Shown: one piece after another, positions 1 through 6,058 of the stretch | How positions within the stretch are numbered: the first letter of the stretch is position 1 | How the letters are laid out: the number at the start of each line of letters is the position of its first letter | Assembly (NCBI RefSeq): GCF_000250875.1 | Contig: NZ_JH605013.1 | Span: forward strand, 13,950-21,053 | Source of the DNA: Sutterella parvirubra YIT 11816 | GTDB lineage: Bacteria; Pseudomonadota; Gammaproteobacteria; Burkholderiales; Burkholderiaceae_F | DNA: 7,104 nt | Direction of reading: 5' to 3' | Made by a program: the position numbers and the translations under genes | The notes under the pieces: model-generated | What the model was told of the DNA's origin: nothing | The model's input: the letters and a program-made list of their open reading frames with translations, nothing else | Database searches by the model: none

Positions 1-109
1 CCGTCGGGTCGGCGGCGGCACCGCCGGTCTTCATGTCGAGGCGCGAGCGCGAGAGGGCGTCGACGCGGGAGATGAGTTCGGAAAGCGTGATGGGCGCGAT
101 CGGCTTCAT
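1..109 (-). CDS. lpxD: Probable UDP-3-O-acylglucosamine N-acyltransferase, N-terminus only (partial)
   Basis: Only the first 36 residues are in the window; the frame stays open to the left edge. The start ATG at 109-107 opens a peptide beginning MKPIAPITLSELISRVDAL, which resembles the short N-terminal uridine-binding domain of LpxD proteins (typically a TLxEL-like opening). The call rests mainly on position: lpxD directly follows skp/ompH in most proteobacteria, and the gap here is only 21 bases. LpxD adds the second 3-hydroxyacyl chain to UDP-3-O-acylglucosamine in the cytoplasm during lipid A synthesis. A weak AGGA lies 14 bases upstream of the ATG, longer than ideal, so translation may depend partly on coupling to skp. 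No left-handed helix hexapeptide repeats are visible because that part is outside the window. Identity is therefore an inference from synteny more than from sequence. Confidence 0.6.
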   Translation of the reverse strand, partial: MKPIAPITLSELISRVDALSRSRLDMKTGGAAADPT

Positions 110-130
110 GATGTGTGCTGGTTTCCTGGG

Positions 131-706
131 TTACTTCTTCGGGGCGGGGGCGATGTCGCGGTCGAGCTCTTCGATCACGCGGGCGGTGAGGTCCACCTTG
201 TCGCTCGCGTAGAAGAATTCGTAGAGAACGAGGTCGAACTTCTCGTTCTTCGCGATGTCCTGCACGATGCGCGCGGCGCGGCCCTGAAGGAGCATCACCT
301 CTTCGTTCCTGCGCTGGTTGAATTCGTCGCGGGCTTCGCGGCTGCGGCGGCTCACGTCGCGCTCCATTTCAGCCAAGGAGCGGCGTTCCGCCACGCGGGT
401 CGTCTCATCCATGGTGGGCGCGTCCTTCTCGAAGCGTTCGAGCCGCTGCTTGAAGCGGCGCGTGAGCGCGTCGATTTCTTCCTGACGGCGCTGCCCTTCG
501 GCGTTCAAACGGTCGCTCGCCTGCTGCGCCAGCTTCGCGTCGCGCAGGATGCGCTCCATGTTGACGACGCCGATTTTGAGCGAGGACGTTGCGGCGGCCG
601 CGGGCTGCGCCGCAGGCTGGGCGGGCGCGGCGAAGGCACTGCCGCCCACCGCGAACGAAAGCGCGAGCGCGGCGGCGGTCGCCCCAAGGGTTGTGCGCAT
701 GACCAT
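131..706 (-). CDS. skp: Periplasmic chaperone Skp/OmpH
   Basis: Skp is a trimeric periplasmic chaperone that holds unfolded outer-membrane proteins after Sec export and delivers them to the Bam complex. The protein is 191 residues. Residues 1-26 form a signal peptide (short basic start, hydrophobic run, SAFA/AP cleavage site). An Ala/Pro/Gln-rich linker spans about 27-42. The OmpH core starts with KIGVVNMERIL (44-54), the first beta-strand of the trimer body. Residues about 55-155 are highly charged and helical, matching the tentacle coiled coil, and FDLVLYEFFYAS to about residue 182 closes the body. I chose ATG 706 because AGGG sits 7 bases upstream and the signal peptide follows directly; the in-frame ATG at 772 falls just outside the predicted -10 element and would add 22 non-signal residues. 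A second ATG at 700 is also possible. The mature form is somewhat longer than E. coli Skp, mostly through the linker and a short tail. Confidence 0.93.
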   Translation of the reverse strand: MVMRTTLGATAAALALSFAVGGSAFAAPAQPAAQPAAAATSSLKIGVVNMERILRDAKLAQQASDRLNAEGQRRQEEIDALTRRFKQRLERFEKDAPTMDETTRVAERRSLAEMERDVSRRSREARDEFNQRRNEEVMLLQGRAARIVQDIAKNEKFDLVLYEFFYASDKVDLTARVIEELDRDIAPAPKK

Positions 707-736
707 GGTTCTTCCCTTTTCCCGATGATGGTTGAA

Positions 737-756
737 GAGGATCCTTGAAAATCCTC
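737..756 (-). other. Hairpin in the skp leader
   Basis: A perfect 6-bp inverted repeat, GAGGAT/ATCCTC, encloses an 8-base loop in the predicted 5' leader of the skp transcript, between the promoter and the ribosome binding site. The loop, on the minus strand, reads TTTCAAGG. It has no following T-tract, so it is not a terminator. Its base would lie within about 10 bases of the predicted transcription start, so a role in mRNA stability is plausible but unproven. Confidence 0.45.
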
Positions 757-770
757 CGGATATGGTGCGC

Positions 771-800
771 ATTGTAGCGGCCGCGGGGATCGCGCTCCAA
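771..800 (-). promoter_or_regulatory. Predicted sigma-70-type promoter for skp-lpxD
   Basis: On the minus strand, TTGGAG (800-795) and TACAAT (776-771) are separated by 18 bases. The -10 matches 5 of 6 consensus positions and the -35 matches the TTG core only. The predicted start is near 764, giving a leader of about 58 bases. The site lies just downstream of the bamA terminator, which is where a promoter would be needed for skp to be expressed. Confidence 0.6.
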
Positions 801-841
801 CCGGGGAGGCCTCCCGAGGCCCCGTCGGCAGGACTTCCTTC

Positions 842-881
842 AAAGAAAAACGCACCGTTGCCCTTCGTGAGGGTCGGTGCG
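842..881 (-). terminator. Intrinsic (Rho-independent) terminator of bamA
   Basis: On the minus strand, CGCACCG (881-875) pairs with CGGTGCG (857-851). Inside it, a second stem, CCCT (873-870) with AGGG (864-861), closes a 5-base loop; the two stems are separated by a small asymmetric internal loop (1 and 3 bases). A T-rich tract, TTTTTCTTT, follows directly at 850-842. It begins 43 bases past the bamA stop, in the expected orientation. The plus-strand side has only a short TCTTT, so termination in that direction would be weak. Confidence 0.9.
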
Positions 882-923
882 TCTTTCGTGCGGGTCCGGT
901 CGGTCCCTTTCCTTTGGGTTGGA

Positions 924-3245
924 TTAGAAGCCCGTACCGATCTGGAACTGGAAGCGCTGGATGTCGTCGCCGTCCTTGTCGTTCAAGGGCGCCGCGATCG
1001 AGAACTTCAACGGGCCCAGGGGCGAGATCCACGCCACGCCGATACCGGTCGAGTAGCGCAGATCAGAGAGGCTCATGCTCTGGCGGCGGTACTGGCACAC
1101 GCCCACGCCTTCGTAACCCCAGACGTAGCCGGCGTCGAGGAAGCCGAAGACGCGCAGCGTACGGTCGCCGCCCGGGAGCGGCGCGAGGATTTCGATGGAG
1201 CCCGTGAGCATGCGGTCGCCGCCCAGGTTGTCCGAGTCGCCGTCGTACGGGTCGTGGTCGTATTCCTTCGGACCGAGCGAGCCGGAGTTGTAGCCGCGCA
1301 CCGAGCCGATGCCGCCCGCGTAGAAGTTCTTGAAGAACGGGAATTCGTCGGTCTTGCCGTAGACGTCGCCCCAACCCACTTCGCCGTTGAAGGCGAGCGT
1401 CCAGGTACGAGACAACGGGATGTACTGCTGGTACTGGTACGTCGCCTTGTAGTACTGGATGTCGAAGCCCGGGAGCGCGAACTCACCGTTCAGGCGCTGG
1501 TAGACGCCGCGCGTCGGCGCGAGCGAGTTGTCGCGGCTGTCTCGCGACCAACCGAGCGTGAGCGCCACGGTCATCGGGTTGTCGCCGTACTTGTCTTCGT
1601 AGTTCTGGTAGCGCCAGGGCGAATTGGCGTTCGACTTCACGTCCGTCATTTCGAAGCGCCCGCCCAGGAACACGCGGTCGAGTTCCGTGAAGGGGATGCC
1701 CCAGCTCACGCCGAAGCCGCGGGTGTCGTACTTCACGTCCGCCACTTCGAGTTCTTTGAGGTCGACGCTGCGGTCGTAGACGTCCCACGAGCGCGAGATC
1801 CCTTCAGGCGTGATGTAGGGCTGCACGACCGAGAGCGCGATCGTGCGCTGCGACTTCGACGTGTTGACGTCGACCGAGACCGAGTTCCCGGTCCCGAAGA
1901 CGTTGTTCTGCGCGAAGCCGGCCGAGAGGATGATGCCCTCAGACGTGGAGTAGCCGGCGCCCAAGGAGATCGAGCCGGTCGGACGTTCCTTGACGTTCAC
2001 TTCGAGGTCGACCTGGTCGCGCGTGCCCGGCACGGGCTTCGGTTCCGCGGTCACGGACTCGAAGTAGCCCAAGCGGTCGATGCGGTCGCGCGAGAGCTTC
2101 ACGAGGTCGCTGTTGAACCAGGCGGCTTCGTACTGGCGGACTTCGCGGCGGATCACTTCGTCGCGGGTGCGGTTGTTGCCGGTGATGTTGACGCGGCGCA
2201 CGTACGCGCGGCGGCCCGGGTCGACCGTGTAGACGATGTCGACCGTGCGGCCCTGGGCGTCCGAGATCGGGGAGGCGTTCGCGGTCGCGAAGGCGTAGCC
2301 CAAGGTGGCGAGCTTGTCCGTGATGGCCGAGGAGACGTTCTTCACCTTTTCGGCGTTGTACATCTCGCCCTTTTCGAGCGTGATCAAAGCCTGGAGTTCG
2401 CTGTCGAGCCCCAGAAGGTCGCCGGTGAGGCGCACGTCGTTCACCGTGTACTTCTCGCCCTCGGTCATGTTGATCGTCACGTAGACGTCGCTCTTATTGG
2501 GGGCGATCGAAACCTGGACCGAGTCGATCTTGAAGTCGAGGTAGCCCTGGTTCATGTAGAAGGAGCGGATGCTCTCCAGGTCGGCCGCGAGCTTTTCACG
2601 CGAGTAGAGGTCGCGCTTCGTGTACCAGCTGAACCAGTTGGGAACGCCCAGCTGCATCAGGTCGGCGAGCTCGTCGTTGTCGAACGTTTTGTTCCCGACG
2701 AAGCGGATCGCGGAGATCGAGCTGGCGCGCCCTTCGTCGACGCTGATCGTGATGCGCACGCGGTTGCGCTCCAGCGGCGTCACCGTCGTCTTCACCGAGA
2801 CGCCGTAGTAGCCGCGGGCCAAGTACTGACGGCGCAGTTCCTGGTCGGCGCGCTCCAAGACCGCCTGGTCGAAGATGCGGCCTTCGGCCATGCCGACGTC
2901 GCGCAGGCTCTTTTCCACCGCGTCCTTGTCGAACGCCTTGATGCCGCTCGTTTCGATCGTCGCCACCGCGGGGCGTTCCACGATGTGCACGACGAGAACG
3001 TCGCCGTCCTGCGTCAACATCACGTCGCGGAAGAGACCAGACGCGTAGAGGGCGTGAATCGCACGGGTGCCTTTTTCCGCGGTGTATTCGTCGCCCGCAC
3101 GGAAGGGCAGGTGCGAGAAGACCGTACCGGGCTCGGTACGCGAAATGCCTTCAACGCGGATGTCGGAAATCGTGAAAGCCGCCGCACCCTGAGCAAACGC
3201 CAGGGCGCCGAGAAGGGTGGCAGCCAATTTGGAAACGGTGGGCAT
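924..3245 (-). CDS. bamA: Outer membrane protein assembly factor BamA
   Basis: BamA (Omp85 family) is the essential core of the Bam complex, which folds and inserts beta-barrel proteins into the outer membrane. The protein is 773 residues. Residues 1-23 are a signal peptide ending AQGAAA. Five POTRA domains follow at roughly 24-92, 93-173, 176-265, 267-345 and 348-422; the first opens with FTISDIRVEGISR. The barrel spans about 423-773 and ends in QFQIGTGF, with the terminal Phe typical of the outer-membrane signal. The lid motif VRGY is at 649-652, within GIGSVRGYNSGSLGP. I chose ATG 3245 because the signal peptide starts there; upstream residues are charged and not signal-like. A TTG at 3251 has better spacing to AGAGAG (3263-3258; 6 bases rather than 12) and would add only two residues. 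The gene follows rseP and precedes skp, its usual neighbours, but appears to be its own transcription unit with a promoter at 3363-3335 and a terminator at 881-842. Confidence 0.98.
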   Translation of the reverse strand: MPTVSKLAATLLGALAFAQGAAAFTISDIRVEGISRTEPGTVFSHLPFRAGDEYTAEKGTRAIHALYASGLFRDVMLTQDGDVLVVHIVERPAVATIETSGIKAFDKDAVEKSLRDVGMAEGRIFDQAVLERADQELRRQYLARGYYGVSVKTTVTPLERNRVRITISVDEGRASSISAIRFVGNKTFDNDELADLMQLGVPNWFSWYTKRDLYSREKLAADLESIRSFYMNQGYLDFKIDSVQVSIAPNKSDVYVTINMTEGEKYTVNDVRLTGDLLGLDSELQALITLEKGEMYNAEKVKNVSSAITDKLATLGYAFATANASPISDAQGRTVDIVYTVDPGRRAYVRRVNITGNNRTRDEVIRREVRQYEAAWFNSDLVKLSRDRIDRLGYFESVTAEPKPVPGTRDQVDLEVNVKERPTGSISLGAGYSTSEGIILSAGFAQNNVFGTGNSVSVDVNTSKSQRTIALSVVQPYITPEGISRSWDVYDRSVDLKELEVADVKYDTRGFGVSWGIPFTELDRVFLGGRFEMTDVKSNANSPWRYQNYEDKYGDNPMTVALTLGWSRDSRDNSLAPTRGVYQRLNGEFALPGFDIQYYKATYQYQQYIPLSRTWTLAFNGEVGWGDVYGKTDEFPFFKNFYAGGIGSVRGYNSGSLGPKEYDHDPYDGDSDNLGGDRMLTGSIEILAPLPGGDRTLRVFGFLDAGYVWGYEGVGVCQYRRQSMSLSDLRYSTGIGVAWISPLGPLKFSIAAPLNDKDGDDIQRFQFQIGTGF

Positions 3246-3498
3246 CGACAAAACGATCTCTCTTTTCGATGGTCGGGCCGGAGCCCCGCGGGCCGCTTTT
3301 CGGGGAGAAGCGCGCACGGGGCGGGCAAAAAATTTCTGTAAGGTTACCAAAATCCGGTGTCAAAAGGGGCGCAACGGCGGGCCTATCGGGTTACGGAAAC
3401 GCTTCCCGCGCGGGCGTAATGGTGGAAACCTCTCACGCGGCGCAGGAAGCGGCGGAATCCGTCAACGGGGCTGATCAGAGCCGTCCGCCCTCCTTCGC
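3246..3498 (-). other. 253-base rseP-bamA intergenic region
   Basis: This non-coding stretch separates rseP from bamA. It holds the predicted bamA promoter. It also has a short inverted repeat at 3394-3408 (CGGAAA/TTCCCG, one wobble pair in the minus-strand RNA, 3-base loop) without a T-tract, so no convincing rseP terminator is seen and read-through into bamA is likely. Short reading frames crossing it on either strand have no recognisable protein features. Confidence 0.6.
3335..3363 (-). promoter_or_regulatory. Predicted sigma-70-type promoter for bamA
   Basis: On the minus strand, a perfect TTGACA (3363-3358) is followed after 17 bases by TACAGA (3340-3335), which keeps the TA start and A4 of the -10 consensus. 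The surrounding stretch is locally AT-rich, including AAATTTTTTG just downstream, in an otherwise GC-rich region. The predicted start near 3328 gives a leader of about 83 bases. I found no clear sigma-E-type GGAACTT/TCTGA pair here. Confidence 0.65.
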
Positions 3499-4836
3499 TC
3501 ACAACCTCCCGATGTCGTTCACGGTCACGTAGACCGCGAGGAACATCAGAAGGACGAACCCCAGCTGCGTCAGCCGCATCTGGAAGGCTTCCGAGAGGGG
3601 CTTTCCGCGGACGAACTCCACGACGAGCATCACGAGCTGGCCGCCGTCCAAGGCGGGTACCGGAATCAGGTTCATGAAGCCGATCGCGACCGAGATGAGC
3701 GCGATGAATTCGAGCATGGGCGTGAGACCGGCCTGCGCCGCGTTCCCCGCCATCGTGCCGATCCCGACGGGGCCGGAGAGGTTCTCCGTACTCACCTTCC
3801 CCTGGGCCATCCCGGAGACGGCGTTCCACTGAAGGCGCGTCAAGAGCGCCACGCGCTCCCAGCCGTGCCTCACGGCTTCGACGGGGCCGAGCCTCACCGT
3901 CGTGAATTCGATCGTGGGCCGCAGCGTCGTGCGGATCACCCAGTTGCCTTCGTCGTTCCGCTCAGGGCGCACGGTCGCCGTCATCGCGACCAGTTCCTTC
4001 TGCCCGTCCGTCATCACGGCGCGCTCGAATTCGAACGTCATCGCGCGGCCGCCGCTCTCGCGGATCAAGCGGAGCGTCTCCGAGAAGGTGACGGGAAGCC
4101 CGTCGATCCTCGTGATGAAGTCCCCGGGGAGAAGCCCCGCGGACGCGGCCGGGCCGCCCGCCACGGGTTCGGCGATCTGCACGCCGCGGCCCGAAAGCTG
4201 GATGCCGACCAACGGGAGCACGAGCCCCTGGTTTTCGGCCATGTCCTCGAACGAGATCTTCGAGAGGTCGATCGTGCGCTCGTCGGGGCGGCCGTCGCGG
4301 ATCAACCCGAGCGAGACCGAGGGCTCACCGATCAGCCCCATCAGCTCGGCGTTCAGTTCCGAGATCCCGTCCACCTTCTCGCCGTTCACCGACACGATCA
4401 GGTCGTTCGGGCGGATGCCGACGGCTTCCGCCATCGAGCCCGGCGCGGGCGCGACGTAGGGGACGATGTCCCGCACGCCCGAGACGCCGACCCCGGCGAA
4501 GAGCACGACGGCGAGGATGAAGTTCATCGCCGGGCCCGCCGCGATCACGACGGCGCGCTTCCAAATGGGGGCGTTCTTGATGAGGGTCCTGCGGACATCG
4601 TCCGACAATTCCGGCGAATCCTCGATGAAGCGGACGTACCCGCCGATCGGGAGCGCCGACAAGACGTACTCGATCCCGTTTCTCGTGCGGCTCCAGACGA
4701 CCGGGCCGATCCCGATCGAGAAGCGGTCGACGGCGATCCCGAGCATGCGCGCGGCGCCGAAATGCCCGCCCTCGTGCACGGCCACGACGACCGCGATGGT
4801 GACGAGAAAGCCGATCGCGATCCAGACTCCGGTCAT
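3499..4836 (-). CDS. rseP: RIP metalloprotease RseP (site-2 protease)
   Basis: RseP is an inner-membrane zinc protease that cuts the transmembrane segment of anti-sigma factor RseA (or its counterpart) after the first cleavage by DegS, releasing sigma-E; it also clears remnant signal peptides. The protein is 445 residues, close to the E. coli length of 450. The zinc motif HEGGH is at 21-25 in the first membrane helix, and the third ligand lies in NLIPVPALDGG, with Asp397. Two PDZ domains lie at about 125-185 and 215-275, shown by AEAVGIRPNDLIVSVNG and AASAGLLPGDFITRIDG. GPVGI (355-359) is the family's conserved loop before the C-terminal helices, at about 376-395 and 423-440. The start ATG at 4836 shares one base with the dxr stop (TGATG), and a perfect AAGGAGG lies 7 bases upstream inside the dxr end, so the two genes are co-transcribed and probably translationally coupled. 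Confidence 0.97.
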   Translation of the reverse strand: MTGVWIAIGFLVTIAVVVAVHEGGHFGAARMLGIAVDRFSIGIGPVVWSRTRNGIEYVLSALPIGGYVRFIEDSPELSDDVRRTLIKNAPIWKRAVVIAAGPAMNFILAVVLFAGVGVSGVRDIVPYVAPAPGSMAEAVGIRPNDLIVSVNGEKVDGISELNAELMGLIGEPSVSLGLIRDGRPDERTIDLSKISFEDMAENQGLVLPLVGIQLSGRGVQIAEPVAGGPAASAGLLPGDFITRIDGLPVTFSETLRLIRESGGRAMTFEFERAVMTDGQKELVAMTATVRPERNDEGNWVIRTTLRPTIEFTTVRLGPVEAVRHGWERVALLTRLQWNAVSGMAQGKVSTENLSGPVGIGTMAGNAAQAGLTPMLEFIALISVAIGFMNLIPVPALDGGQLVMLVVEFVRGKPLSEAFQMRLTQLGFVLLMFLAVYVTVNDIGRL

Positions 4837-6011
4837 CAGGCGCCCTCCTTCATGCCGAGCGCGGCGCGCACGCGCCGGCGGACCTCACGGTCCAAGGCGA
4901 GGATGTCGTCGACGGACGCAGGTTTCGGCGCCGGGATCGATTCCAACGCCCCCGCGACGGTGCTGAAGATGGTCGTGAAGGCGATTCTCTTCGCGAGGAA
5001 CGCCTCGACCGCGATTTCGTTAGCGGCGTTCAAGACGATCGTCTCGCCGCCTTCGCCCGCCAACGCCTCGTAGGCAAGCTTCAGGAGCGGGAACGTCTCG
5101 GTGTCGGGTGCTTCGAAGGTGAGGCGCCCGATTTTGGCGAGGTTGAGCCTTTCGACCCCGGCCTCGATCCGCTCGGGCCAGGCCATCGCGTACGCGATCG
5201 GGTTCTTCATCGAGGGGGTGCCCATCTGCGCGAGGACGCACCCGTCCGCAAACTCCACCATCGAGTGCACGATCGATTCGGGGTGCACGACGACGTCGAT
5301 CCGGTCGCCGGGAAAGCCGAAGAGCCAGGAGGCTTCGATCACTTCGAGACCCTTGTTCATCAGGGTCGCGCTGTCGACGCTGATCTTCCTCCCCATCGAC
5401 CAGTTGGGGTGTCGGACGGCTTCTTCGGGCGTGATGCCGGTGAGATCTTTGCGCCCCCGGAAGGGTCCGCCCGACGCGGTGAGGATGAGCCGAGCCTTCG
5501 CCTTCTGCGCCTCATCCGCGCCCGCGAGGCACTGAAAGAGCGCGTTGTGTTCGCTGTCGACCGGGAGGATGAGGGCGCCCGTCGCCCGGGCGCGCCCCAT
5601 GAGAAGGCCCCCGCCGCAGACGACGCTCTCCTTGTTGGCGAGAAGGAGCCTCCTCCCCGCCTCCACCGCGCGGAAGGTGGGCTCCACCCCCGCCGCGCCC
5701 ACGATCGACTGAAGAACCGCGTCCGCTTCTTCCGCGGCGGCGTCCGCCACGGCATCGGCGCCGGCCGCCGCCTCGACGTGGCCCAAGCCCACGGCGTCCA
5801 GCTGACGGCGCAGTTCCTGATACTTCCCTTCATCCGCGATCACGACGCGGTCGGGGTTCGTTTCCAGGGCCGCTTCAACGAGGGGCGCGACGCGCGAGCC
5901 CCCGGCCAGCGTCCCCACGCGCCAATCGTCCGCGTGCATGCGCACGACCTCGAGCGCCGAGCGCCCGATGCTGCCGGTGGCGCCGAGAATCGTCAGAGTC
6001 TTTTGAGTCAT
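4836..6011 (-). CDS. dxr: 1-deoxy-D-xylulose 5-phosphate reductoisomerase
   Basis: Dxr (IspC) converts 1-deoxy-D-xylulose 5-phosphate to 2-C-methyl-D-erythritol 4-phosphate with NADPH and a divalent metal, the first committed step of the MEP pathway to isoprenoids, in the cytoplasm. The protein is 391 residues, against 398 in E. coli. The NADPH-binding loop GATGSIG is at 10-16. LANKESVVCGG (124-134) is the conserved substrate-domain segment. Metal ligands are Asp152 and Glu154 in VDSEHNALFQ and Glu223 in NKGLEVIEA. The flexible active-site lid, HPNWSMGRKIS, is at 201-211, and SVDSATLMNKG follows. The start ATG at 6011 places the Rossmann strand (TLTILGATG) at the very N-terminus, as in the family; GGAAG lies close upstream. 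The gene starts 47 bases after the phosphoesterase stop with no promoter or terminator visible between them, suggesting one operon. Confidence 0.98.
   Translation of the reverse strand: MTQKTLTILGATGSIGRSALEVVRMHADDWRVGTLAGGSRVAPLVEAALETNPDRVVIADEGKYQELRRQLDAVGLGHVEAAAGADAVADAAAEEADAVLQSIVGAAGVEPTFRAVEAGRRLLLANKESVVCGGGLLMGRARATGALILPVDSEHNALFQCLAGADEAQKAKARLILTASGGPFRGRKDLTGITPEEAVRHPNWSMGRKISVDSATLMNKGLEVIEASWLFGFPGDRIDVVVHPESIVHSMVEFADGCVLAQMGTPSMKNPIAYAMAWPERIEAGVERLNLAKIGRLTFEAPDTETFPLLKLAYEALAGEGGETIVLNAANEIAVEAFLAKRIAFTTIFSTVAGALESIPAPKPASVDDILALDREVRRRVRAALGMKEGA
4844..4850 (-). promoter_or_regulatory. Strong ribosome binding site for rseP inside dxr
   Basis: AAGGAGG on the minus strand lies 7 bases before the rseP ATG and within the last codons of dxr. 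It fixes the rseP start and shows that this protein can also be initiated independently of read-through coupling. Confidence 0.85.
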
Positions 6012-6058
6012 GTTCTTCCGTCATCCGTATGTTCTGCGTGAGCTCGGGGCGCGGCCCT

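Noticed and set aside
113..748. 211-residue open frame on the plus strand opposite skp
   Set aside because: It mirrors the skp coding region, and skp has a signal peptide, OmpH core and ribosome binding site that explain the sequence fully.
732..3341. 869-residue open frame on the plus strand opposite bamA
   Set aside because: It is antisense to a certain bamA gene, runs over the bamA terminator and the skp promoter, is very rich in Arg, Val, Asp and His as expected from the complement of GC-rich codons, and shows no domain. It is a frame shadow.
3328..3360. Possible rseP terminator at the T-run TTTTTT
   Set aside because: No GC-rich stem precedes the run (only a tiny GGTAACC repeat). The AT-rich stretch is better explained as the bamA promoter and its initially transcribed region.
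3394..3408. Short inverted repeat downstream of rseP
   Set aside because: The stem is 6 bp with a wobble pair and a 3-base loop and has no T-tract, so there is not enough to call a terminator or an operator.
3865..5073. 402-residue open frame on the plus strand opposite rseP and dxr
   Set aside because: Its composition is dominated by Arg, Asp, His and Ala with no recognisable motif, and it crosses the boundary between two well-supported genes on the other strand.
5265..6041. 258-residue open frame on the plus strand opposite dxr
   Set aside because: Antisense shadow of dxr with no domain features and no sign of a promoter of its own.
6012..6058. Promoter or terminator between the phosphoesterase and dxr
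   Set aside because: The 47 bases contain only a 4-bp GC stem and no -10 or -35 like pair; co-transcription is simpler.
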